NCBI RefSeq assembly: GCF_003633755.1
Contig: NZ_RBIL01000002.1
Span: 310,001-374,000 of the forward strand
From: Solirubrobacter pauli
GTDB lineage: Bacteria; Actinomycetota; Thermoleophilia; Solirubrobacterales; Solirubrobacteraceae
DNA length: 64,000 nt
Reading direction: 5' to 3'
Shown here: piece after piece, positions 25,127 through 31,362 of the stretch
Position numbering within the stretch: the stretch's first letter is position 1
Layout of the letters: each line of letters opens with the position of its first letter
Program-made: the position numbers and the translations under genes
The notes under the pieces: generated by a model
Database searches by the model: none
The model's input: the letters and a program-made list of their open reading frames with translations, nothing else
What the model was told of the DNA's origin: nothing

Positions 25127-26304
25127 GCGGCCGCGAGATCGTCCGGATCGCGCTGGGCGGGGTCGCGGCGAACAAGCTGCGCTCCGGCCTGACGATCCTC
25201 GGCATGACGATCGGCGTCTCCGCCGTGATCATCCTCGTCGCGGTCGGCAACGGCTCTAGGAACGCGGTCCAGGCGTCGATCGACGCGCTCGGCTCGAACG
25301 TCCTGCTGGTGCAGCGCGCGTTCGGGGCGGAGGTCACGTTCACGCAGCGCGACGCGGACGCGCTCGCCGACGAGTTCAACGCGCCGGACGTCGAGCGCGT
25401 CTCGCCCGTCGTCAACGCCACCGGCACCGCGTTCGTCGCCGGGCAGGAGAGCTACGAGCCGAGCTCGGTGGTCGGCACCGTGCCGGCCTACGCCCAGACA
25501 CGCGCGTATGAGCTCCAGAGCGGCGCGATGTTCACGTCGGCCGACGTCAGCCGCCACCGCCGGGTGGTCGTGCTCGGTCCGACCGTCGCGCAGAGCCTCT
25601 TCGGAGGCGCCGACCCCGTCGGCCAGAGCGTGCGGATCAACGGGACGAGCTTCCAGGTCGTGGGCGTCACGGCCGCCAAGGGCTCGAACGGGACGCAGGA
25701 CCAGGACGACATCGCGCTCGCGCCGGTCACCGCGGTGCAGGACGCGGTCACGGGCTACGCGTCCGGGCTGAGCTCGATCACGGTCGAGGCGCGGTCCGGC
25801 GACGCGCTCGACGCCGCCCAAGCCGAGGTCACGTCGATCCTCACGCAGCGCAAGGACGGCGCGGACGGCTTCCAGGTGATCAACCAGAGCTCGATCCGCG
25901 AGGTCGCGACCGCGTCCACGGACGTCTTCACGACGCTGCTCGGCGCCGTCGCCGCGATCTCGATGCTCGTCGGCGGGATCGGCGTGATGAACATCATGCT
26001 CGTCTCGGTCACCGAGCGCACGCGCGAGATCGGCATCCGCAAGGCGATCGGCGCGCGCCGGGCGGACATCCTCGCCCAGTTCTTGACCGAGGCGGTCGTC
26101 ATCAGCGCCTTCGGCGGCATCACCGGCGTGCTCGTCGGGATCGTCGGCAGCCAGTTCGAGATCGCGGGCGTCGAGCCGGCGATCGCGGCGTACTCCGTGG
26201 CCCTCGCGTTCGGCGCGTCCGTGCTCTCAGGCCTGTTCTTCGGCACCTATCCCGCGGGCCGCGCGGCGCGCATGCGCCCGATCGACGCCCTGCGGTTCGA
26301 GTAA
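25123..26304 (+). CDS. MacB-type ABC transporter permease (FtsX fold)
   Basis: 393 residues. Topology is one N-terminal span (LTILGMTIGVSAVIILVAVG), a large extracytoplasmic MacB core domain (about 45-250), and three C-terminal spans with the FtsX signature GGIGVMNIMLVSVTERTREIG and KAIGARRADI. With the adjacent ATPase and adaptor it forms a MacAB-like exporter; such pumps move macrolides, peptides or lipids. The GTG start overlaps the preceding stop. The next gene begins eight bases after the stop behind AAGGAG. Confidence 0.92.
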   Translation: MSGREIVRIALGGVAANKLRSGLTILGMTIGVSAVIILVAVGNGSRNAVQASIDALGSNVLLVQRAFGAEVTFTQRDADALADEFNAPDVERVSPVVNATGTAFVAGQESYEPSSVVGTVPAYAQTRAYELQSGAMFTSADVSRHRRVVVLGPTVAQSLFGGADPVGQSVRINGTSFQVVGVTAAKGSNGTQDQDDIALAPVTAVQDAVTGYASGLSSITVEARSGDALDAAQAEVTSILTQRKDGADGFQVINQSSIREVATASTDVFTTLLGAVAAISMLVGGIGVMNIMLVSVTERTREIGIRKAIGARRADILAQFLTEAVVISAFGGITGVLVGIVGSQFEIAGVEPAIAAYSVALAFGASVLSGLFFGTYPAGRAARMRPIDALRFE

Positions 26305-26312
26305 GGAGTGAG

Positions 26313-26762
26313 ATGACCGACGAAGACCTCCTGTCGGAGCCGCTGCCCGTGCGCACGCGCGGCCGGCTCGTGACCGGCGTGGGCGCGGCGTTCGCGGCCG
26401 TGACGATCGGCGCGCTCGGGTTCCTGGGCGGCGTGCACGTGCAGAAGGCGCAGGGCGAGGCGACACCCGCGCGCGGGGCCTTCCCGGGCGGCGGCGGGTT
26501 CGGTGGCGCGCAAGCCCAGCAGGCCGACGCCACCACCGGCGAGGTGTCGAGCGTGGACGGCTCGACCTTCTACGTGCAGGACGCGAGCGGCAACACGATC
26601 CGCGTGCGCGCGGGCGAGCAGGCGAAGGTCTCGCGCAACGCGGTGGCGGACGCGGAGGCGATCCACCCGGGCGACACGGTCGTCGTCACGGGACGCACCG
26701 CGAGCAGCGGCACGGTCGTCGCGACCTCGGTCATCGCGACGGCGAGCAACGCAGGTCGATGA
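26313..26762 (+). CDS. Single-span protein with DUF5666-like beta domain, exporter-associated
   Basis: 149 residues. A cytoplasmic N-terminus (about 1-20) is followed by one span (VGAAFAAVTIGALGFLGGV), a Gly-rich linker AFPGGGGFGGAQAQQ, and an OB-like beta domain: ATTGEVSSVDGSTFYVQD, then IRVRAGEQAKVSR and HPGDTVVVTGR. This resembles DUF5666 domains. It is fourth in the exporter operon, eight bases after the permease, with an AAGGAG ribosome binding site. The Gly/Phe motif also appears at the end of the adaptor, hinting at contact between the two. Function unknown; an accessory subunit or cargo chaperone is possible. Confidence 0.7.
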   Translation: MTDEDLLSEPLPVRTRGRLVTGVGAAFAAVTIGALGFLGGVHVQKAQGEATPARGAFPGGGGFGGAQAQQADATTGEVSSVDGSTFYVQDASGNTIRVRAGEQAKVSRNAVADAEAIHPGDTVVVTGRTASSGTVVATSVIATASNAGR

Positions 26763-27304
26763 ACGGAGACGAGATGGAAGAGGAACTGGAGGGCGGCGTC
26801 AGCTGGATCGCGATCGTCGCCGTGGTGGCGGTCGTCGTGGCGGCGGTCGCGTTCTTCGCGGGCCGCGCGCTCGCGGGCGGCGGCGGGCCGGAGACGCTGA
26901 GCGAGGCGGTCGCGCAAGCGCAGGCCGGCGACCTGCCGTGCGGGGACGTGCCCGAGGCGCCGACGCCGGGCGCTGACACCGCCGGCGCCCCAGCCGCGGG
27001 CGGTGCCGGCTTCCTCGTGCGCGCGGTCTGCAACCAGGGCGGCGCCCCGGCCGGCGCTCAGGGGCGGATGGGCTTCGGTGGCGGCCGCGGCGTCGGGCAG
27101 CAGGTCAAGTCCGTCGACGGCGACACGCTGACGCTGACCGGCCCGCAGGGCGACACGAACGTCACGATCGGCCCGTCGACGACCGTCTCCAAGAGCGCCG
27201 CGGGCGAGGTATCGGACCTCAAGGCGGGCGACAGCGTGATCGTCACCGGCGGCCGCCAGGAGGGCGAGGCCGCGACGAGCGTGCTGATCGTCCCGGGGAC
27301 CTAG
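26759..27304 (+). CDS. Second single-span DUF5666-like protein of the exporter operon
   Basis: 181 residues, a diverged paralogue of the preceding protein. An acidic N-terminus is followed by a span (WIAIVAVVAVVVAAVAFFAG), a longer loop with two Cys (GDLPCGDVP and VRAVCNQGG) that may pair, a Gly-rich GRMGFGGGRGVG, and the same beta domain: GQQVKSVDGDTLTLTGPQGD, then LKAGDSVIVTGGRQ. Its ATG overlaps the previous stop in ATGA. A tandem pair of these proteins behind a MacAB-like pump looks like a conserved accessory module. Its stop overlaps that of the convergent DUF6766 gene. Confidence 0.68.
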   Translation: MNGDEMEEELEGGVSWIAIVAVVAVVVAAVAFFAGRALAGGGGPETLSEAVAQAQAGDLPCGDVPEAPTPGADTAGAPAAGGAGFLVRAVCNQGGAPAGAQGRMGFGGGRGVGQQVKSVDGDTLTLTGPQGDTNVTIGPSTTVSKSAAGEVSDLKAGDSVIVTGGRQEGEAATSVLIVPGT

Positions 27305-27963
27305 CCCTCGATCCCGGTGTCGCTGTGCGCGGCTCCCACCGGCTTGGACTCCGGGGAGCCGCGCTGGCGCAGGTAGATCGCGAGCACCGCCATCGAGCCC
27401 ACCGCCAGGAACTCCGACTGCCAGTTCTGCAGCGTGCGGTTCCAGAAGTCGGGCGTGGCGAGGTAGGCGAGGTAGGAGACCGCTTCCTGCTGGTGCTCGA
27501 AGCGGTCGTCGTTGTAGGCGATGTGGCCGGCGACCGACTGCCCGGCCCACGACCAGAGCCAGATCGTCCCCATGACCAGCAGCAGCGAGTTCGAGTACAC
27601 GAAGGTCCGCAGCCCGCCGACCTTGGCCCACTTGGGCGAGTCGTCCCGGGCGTGCTCGCCGACCTTCTGCTCGGAGTCGGACTCGGTGCCGGCCTTGCCC
27701 GGCTCCTTGGACTCGGGCGAGCCGCGCTGGATCAGCCACACCGTGCCGAGGATGAACAGCGTGAACTGCAGGTACTCGGACTGCCAGTTCTCGAGCACGT
27801 CGACCGCGAACGAGGACGAGCGCAGGTAGCGCCAGAGCGTGATCGGGTCACCGTGGTGGGCGAGCTGCTGCGCGTTGAAGTCGTGCAGGCCCACGAACGC
27901 CTGCGCGACGAGCGTGCCGACGAACAGCAGCCCGAACCCCAGCGCGAGGCTGTTGCCCTTCAC
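27301..27963 (-). CDS. DUF6766-like four-span membrane protein with internal duplication
   Basis: 220 residues from a GTG at 27963 that forms a GTGA overlap with the small gene upstream; an in-frame GTG nine bases earlier is less likely. Two similar halves each end with a Trp-Gln-Ser motif, a span and a basic tail: ENWQSEYLQFTLFILGTV ... RGSPESK and QNWQSEFLAVGSMAVLAI ... RGSPESK. Spans also lie at NSLALGFGLLFVGTLVAQAF and FVYSNSLLLVMGTIWLW. The halves are joined by a charged loop (about 90-115). I recognise the family as DUF6766; its function is not established. Confidence 0.78.
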   Translation of the reverse strand: MKGNSLALGFGLLFVGTLVAQAFVGLHDFNAQQLAHHGDPITLWRYLRSSSFAVDVLENWQSEYLQFTLFILGTVWLIQRGSPESKEPGKAGTESDSEQKVGEHARDDSPKWAKVGGLRTFVYSNSLLLVMGTIWLWSWAGQSVAGHIAYNDDRFEHQQEAVSYLAYLATPDFWNRTLQNWQSEFLAVGSMAVLAIYLRQRGSPESKPVGAAHSDTGIEG

Positions 27964-28043
27964 AAAGCCCACAGGCCGACCGCCGTGAAGTAGAGGAGCC
28001 CGGCGAGGATCACCACGAGGTAGAGGACGAACATCGCTCGCAT
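27960..28043 (-). CDS. 27-residue single-span membrane peptide coupled on both sides
   Basis: ATG at 28043 to TGA at 27960-27962. The product is Met-Arg-Ala-Met followed by an almost wholly hydrophobic helix (FVLYLVVILAGLLYFTAVGL) ending in Trp-Ala-Leu. The ATG shares one base with the TGA of the lipoprotein gene upstream (TGATG), and its TGA overlaps the GTG of the DUF6766 gene (GTGA). This double coupling is strong evidence that it is translated. It would insert in the cytoplasmic membrane and may be a subunit of the DUF6766 protein. Confidence 0.7.
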   Translation of the reverse strand: MRAMFVLYLVVILAGLLYFTAVGLWAL

Positions 28044-28426
28044 CAGCCCTCGGCCTCGCAGTCGAAGGGCGCGTCGCGCGACGTGGAGGTGCAACCGGCG
28101 GCGGAGATGCGCCACCCCGCGCGGGTCAGCTCGAGGAAGTAGCTCGCGCCGTTGCCGACGTCGACCTTGGCGCTGATCGAGTAGACCTGCGCGCGGGTGA
28201 CCGGGCCGGGGGAGACGTCGAGGTCGGTGACCGCGTCCGCGCACGGCCGGCTCGCCTCGAGCGACTCGGCGGCCGCCGGGGTGAGCTGCGCGCAGGCGAT
28301 CTCGCCGTCCCCGTCACGCACCGCCTGCAGGAACCGCGTGCTGACCGCGCTCACCGCGCGCTCATCGTCGGCGCGCCCGCATCCCGTCAGCGTGAGGACG
28401 AGAAGTGCGAGCGCGACGCGATGCAC
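28043..28426 (-). CDS. Putative lipoprotein, first gene of the DUF6766 operon
   Basis: 127 residues from a GTG at 28426. The signal peptide ends in the lipobox LTLTGC, so the mature protein is probably lipid-anchored. The body has four further Cys (EIACAQL, SRPCADAV, SAAGCTST, PFDCEAEG) and an SnoaL/lumazine-like look (STRFLQAVRDGDGEIACAQL, AAESLE), with VYSISAKVDVGNGASYFLEL and WRISAAGC as later strands. TAACGA six bases before the start may be the -10 box, and a perfect inverted repeat GGGTCG-n6-CGACCC overlaps it. Its TGA overlaps the ATG of the 27-residue peptide. Confidence 0.72.
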   Translation of the reverse strand: MHRVALALLVLTLTGCGRADDERAVSAVSTRFLQAVRDGDGEIACAQLTPAAAESLEASRPCADAVTDLDVSPGPVTRAQVYSISAKVDVGNGASYFLELTRAGWRISAAGCTSTSRDAPFDCEAEG

Positions 28427-28429
28427 AGT

Positions 28430-28447
28430 GGGTCGTTACACCGACCC
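28430..28447. promoter_or_regulatory. Inverted repeat over the promoter of the lipoprotein/DUF6766 operon
   Basis: GGGTCG (28430-28435) and CGACCC (28442-28447) are perfect complements around TTACAC. The spacer on the minus strand contains the TAACGA hexamer proposed as -10 for the gene starting at 28426, so a dimeric repressor bound here would block transcription. Confidence 0.4.
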
Positions 28448-28462
28448 AGGGGAAAACCCTGC

Positions 28463-28927
28463 TTAGCCGACGATGAGCTCGGCGGCCTGGCCGATCCGCT
28501 TGGAGGCGGTGCGCATGTTCTTGAGCGCCTGCTTGGCCTTCTTCACACCCGAGCCGCCACCGTTGGCGAGCGCCTGGTTGATGCCCTTCTGCAGGCGGCG
28601 GATGCCCTTGTTGTAGAGGTCCAGCGCGTCCAGCATCTTCTGGCGGCCGGCCGCGACCGGCTCGGTGTCCGCGACCTCGGCGTTCAGCTGGTCACGCCAC
28701 TGCTGCACCGACGCCGCCTGACGGCCCGCGGCGGCCTTGGCCTTGCGGAGCTGCGCGCGCGTCCGGAGCTTCTGCATCGCGTTGATGAACCGCTTGTCCT
28801 CCTTCACCTGGCGCTTCGCGTTGGAGACGACCACCTCGCGCACCGACGCGTCGCTGGCCTGCGCGGCGGGCGCGCCACCGAAGAGCACCGCGGCCATCAG
28901 CAGACCGCTCAGAACGACCTTCCGCAT
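28463..28927 (-). CDS. Secreted helical protein of unknown function
   Basis: 154 residues. The signal peptide (MRKVVLSGLLMAAVLFGGA) is cleaved after APAAQA-S, near residue 24. The mature part is Lys/Arg/Ala-rich and predicted helical with heptad-like spacing (VVSNAKRQVKEDKRFINAMQ, LNAEVADTEPVAAGRQKML, VKKAKQALKNMRTASKRIG), with no Cys. A strong ribosome binding site (GGGAGG) lies about nine bases before the ATG. A basic, extended secreted protein could bind polyanions or the cell wall. I do not recognise a family. Confidence 0.7.
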   Translation of the reverse strand: MRKVVLSGLLMAAVLFGGAPAAQASDASVREVVVSNAKRQVKEDKRFINAMQKLRTRAQLRKAKAAAGRQAASVQQWRDQLNAEVADTEPVAAGRQKMLDALDLYNKGIRRLQKGINQALANGGGSGVKKAKQALKNMRTASKRIGQAAELIVG

Positions 28928-28980
28928 TTCATGAACCTCCCTGTTTTATGAAGCCAGAAAGCGGAGTACCCACGCTTCGC

Positions 28981-29922
28981 TCACGCGAACCTCGGGAGCA
29001 CCTCCGCGGCCCACTCGGAGAAGAAGGCGTCCTTGTCCGGGCCGACCTGCTGGACGTAGAGCTCGTCCACGCCGGCCTCCTCATACTGGCGCAGCGACTC
29101 CACGTGCGCCTCGAAGTCCGGGCCGACCGGCGTCTTGATCTGCTCGGCGGTCACGAGCTCGGTCGCCTGCTCGAAGTGGCTGGGCGTGGGGAGGATCTGC
29201 GCGAGCTCGCCCGGCAGGCCCTCGTTCGGCCACAGCCGCAGGACCGTCTTCAGCGCGTCCTCCTCGGAGGGGCCGTAGCAGACCTTCGTGCCCGCGTGGA
29301 CGGGGCCCTTGCCGCCTTGGTCCTTGTAGGACTGGATCGAGTCCTTGTCGGGCGACATCGTCACGAAGCCGTCGCCGATCTTGGCGGCGAGCTTGAGCGC
29401 CTTCGGGCCGAACGCGGAGACGAGCACGGGCGGCGGCTCGTCCGGCAGGTCGTAGAGGCGCGCGTTCTCGACCGTGTAGTGGCGGCCGCGGTGGCTCTGC
29501 TGGCCGCCCTGCCAGAGCGTGCGCAGCACCTCCACCGCTTCCTCGAGCAGCTCCAGGCGCACCTCGGCCTCCGGCCACTTGTCGCCCAGGATGTGCTCGT
29601 TGAGCGCCTCGCCCGAGCCGACGCCGAGGTTGAAGCCACCGGGCAGCAGCACCGCGCTGGTGGCCGCCGCCTGCGCGATCACCGCGGGGTGGATGCGGAT
29701 CGTCGGGCACGTCACGCCGGTCGTGACCTTCAGGTCCGTGACCTGGCTGATCGCACCGATCATCGACCACACGAAGGGGCTGTGGCCCTGCTCGTCGTTC
29801 CACGGGTGGTAGTGATCGGAGATCCAGAGCGCGTGGAAGCCGGCCGCCTGCGCCTGCTTCGCCTGCTGGACGAGGTCGCCGGGCGAGTTCTCCTCGCTGG
29901 AGAGGAAGTAGCCGATCTTCAT
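28981..29922 (-). CDS. LLM-class F420-dependent oxidoreductase (G6PDH-like, TIGR03557 type)
   Basis: 313 residues with the luciferase-like TIM barrel: MKIGYFLSSEENSPGDLVQQ, WISDHYHPW, TGVTCPTIRIHPAVIAQAAA and GGFNLGVGSGEALNEHI. The His-Pro-Trp and GSGEALNEH motifs resemble F420-dependent glucose-6-phosphate dehydrogenase and related TIGR03557 proteins, which bind F420 rather than FMN. The substrate is uncertain. It is the last gene of an operon; its ATG overlaps the TGA of a frameshifted 46-codon gene (ATGA), itself overlapping the flavodoxin-like gene. Coenzyme F420 in this organism is also suggested by the gene at 4218. Confidence 0.88.
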   Translation of the reverse strand: MKIGYFLSSEENSPGDLVQQAKQAQAAGFHALWISDHYHPWNDEQGHSPFVWSMIGAISQVTDLKVTTGVTCPTIRIHPAVIAQAAATSAVLLPGGFNLGVGSGEALNEHILGDKWPEAEVRLELLEEAVEVLRTLWQGGQQSHRGRHYTVENARLYDLPDEPPPVLVSAFGPKALKLAAKIGDGFVTMSPDKDSIQSYKDQGGKGPVHAGTKVCYGPSEEDALKTVLRLWPNEGLPGELAQILPTPSHFEQATELVTAEQIKTPVGPDFEAHVESLRQYEEAGVDELYVQQVGPDKDAFFSEWAAEVLPRFA

Positions 29923-30058
29923 GCCTGCGGCCCTACCCGTCGGGCGACCTCGCGCAGATCCTCGACGAAGCCGCGGTACGCCTCCTGACGCGCGTCCTCG
30001 TCGCGCTGGCGCAGGCCGTGCAGCCCTGGACGTCCTTGCGCAGCTGCGTGAGGCTCAT
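29919..30058 (-). pseudogene. Frameshifted small gene (about 46 codons) linking two oxidoreductase genes
   Basis: The ATG at 30058 overlaps the stop of the upstream flavodoxin-like gene (ATGA) and reads MSLTQLRKDVQG before becoming Cys/Arg-rich. The neighbouring frame then reads GLHGLRQRDEDARQEAYRGF and VEDLREVARRVGPQA and stops at a TGA overlapping the ATG of the F420-type oxidoreductase. Both ends therefore have the typical 4-base coupling, and one extra base in the CAGGGCTG at about 30023-30030 would restore a single 46-residue helical protein. This is either a one-base deletion in the strain or a sequencing error. The intact peptide is unknown to me. Confidence 0.55.
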
Positions 30059-30642
30059 GGCTGCACCGCGCGCACCGTCCGCAGCAGGTTCTTCGCGCAG
30101 GCCTCGCCCGTGGAGGTCGACCAGTCCTTCTCCTCGGTGGTCAGCCACTCCTCGTCGCCCGGTCCCGGCCCCTTGTTCCAGTACGTCCAGTTCTGGCCGG
30201 GCAGCGTGTAGCCGATGTCGTTGAGCGCGCCGTTGACCTCGGAGATCACGTGGTGCGCGCCGTCCTCGTTGCCGACGACCACCACGCCCGCGACGCGGTC
30301 GTACGCGATCGGCGTCTCCCCGTCCTCCTTGGTCTCGGAGATGAACGCGTCCATCCGCTCGAGCGCGCGCTTGGAGACCGACGAGGGCTGGCCGAGCCAG
30401 GTCGGGGTCGCGACGATCAGGATCTCCGCCGCGAGGATCCGCTCGCGGATCGCCGGCCACTCGTCGCCGTCGCTGACCGCCTCCGACACCACGCCCGGGT
30501 CGATCCGGTGGTCGGCCAGCCGGATCGTGTCCGTGGTCACGCCCTCCTTGCGCAGCGCGCCCAGCACCACCTCGGCGAGCGACTCCGCGTTGGACGGCTC
30601 AGGCGAGCGCTTCAGCGTGCAGACGAGGCAGGTGGCGTGCAT
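30055..30642 (-). CDS. Flavodoxin-fold NAD(P)H-dependent FMN oxidoreductase
   Basis: 195 residues. The flavodoxin-like fold begins CLVCTLKRSPEPSNAESLA, where the loop after strand 1 binds FMN phosphate. ATPTWLGQPSSVSKRALERM is the second FMN loop, with the T-P-T-W motif of NADPH-dependent FMN reductases. VVVVGNEDGAHHVISEVNGAL forms the third. It may supply reduced flavin or reduce quinones. Ten bases separate it from the VOC gene upstream, and its TGA overlaps the start of the small frameshifted gene downstream, so VOC, this gene, the small gene and the F420 enzyme form one operon. Confidence 0.85.
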   Translation of the reverse strand: MHATCLVCTLKRSPEPSNAESLAEVVLGALRKEGVTTDTIRLADHRIDPGVVSEAVSDGDEWPAIRERILAAEILIVATPTWLGQPSSVSKRALERMDAFISETKEDGETPIAYDRVAGVVVVGNEDGAHHVISEVNGALNDIGYTLPGQNWTYWNKGPGPGDEEWLTTEEKDWSTSTGEACAKNLLRTVRAVQP

Positions 30643-30651
30643 CCATGGGCG

Positions 30652-31095
30652 CTACCCACGCTCTGGCGCCTTGAGCCGGGGCTCGTCGCCCGTGACCGTG
30701 ATGCCGGTCTGCATCAGCTCGATCACGTGCCCGTCGGGATCGGTGACGAACACGCGCTTGACGCCGTCCCCGCGCGCGAACACCTCGCCGGGCGGCGTGA
30801 CGCCGGCACGGGCCGCCCGCGCGAGCGCCTCGTCCAGGTCGTCGACCACCAGCGCGAGGTGCGTCCCGTAGCCGATCACGACCTCCGCGTGGTCGTAGGC
30901 GGGCGTCATCGCCTGCGCCCGTCCGGGCTCGGTCTCGCCGATCAGGTGGATCTGCTGGTCACCGACCTGCAGCCACGCGCCGGGCGTGTCGAACGTCGAC
31001 GGCCGCGTCACCTCGGTCAGCCCGAGCGCGTCCACGTAGAAGCGCACCGCGCGCGCGACGTCCGAGACCAGCAATCCTCCGTGATCGATCCGCAT
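30652..31095 (-). CDS. VOC-family dioxygenase/glyoxalase-fold protein
   Basis: 147 residues. Two VOC modules are visible: MRIDHGGLLVSDVARAVRFY and HLALVVDDLDEALARAARAG, with metal-ligand candidates His-5, the His of THLALVV and the Glu of GHVIELM. RVFVTDPDGHVIELMQTG is the conserved C-terminal strand pair. It is first in a flavin/F420 oxidoreductase operon and may act on the same substrate class. TAATGA lies 12 bases before the ATG, so its promoter is less clear than those of the leaderless genes. Confidence 0.85.
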   Translation of the reverse strand: MRIDHGGLLVSDVARAVRFYVDALGLTEVTRPSTFDTPGAWLQVGDQQIHLIGETEPGRAQAMTPAYDHAEVVIGYGTHLALVVDDLDEALARAARAGVTPPGEVFARGDGVKRVFVTDPDGHVIELMQTGITVTGDEPRLKAPERG

Positions 31096-31326
31096 GGCGG
31101 AAGTGTCTCATTAGCCGGCTCTGAGGCGTTCATCGTCCTCGCACGTGGCGGGGGTAGCTTCGGGGGCGTGGCATCCCTCCCGTCGCCGCGGACGGTGGCC
31201 CACCCCGAACCGGCCGGCGTCCGCGGCGACGCCCCTCCAACATCCGTCCTCGGGTGTTCCAACATGCGGACCGCTGCGTACGCTTAGTGCCCTGGCCCAG
31301 GTAGTGGAGGGGGCCGAACGTGGGAT
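31096..31326. other. Intergenic region without a convincing gene
   Basis: About 230 bases between the VOC start and the hairpin after the TIGR03118 gene. Reading frames on the plus strand are open but lack ribosome binding sites and protein-like composition. It presumably holds the VOC operon promoter near its left end. I see nothing else. Confidence 0.5.
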
Positions 31327-31356
31327 GCCGGGCGCGACCGCAAGGCCGCGCCCGGC
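31327..31356 (-). terminator. Hairpin just after the TIGR03118 gene
   Basis: Perfect 10-base arms GCCGGGCGCG / CGCGCCCGGC with a 10-base loop lie seven bases past the stop codon of the minus-strand gene ending at 31363. No T-run follows, as is common for actinobacterial terminators. Confidence 0.6.
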
Positions 31357-31362
31357 GGACCG

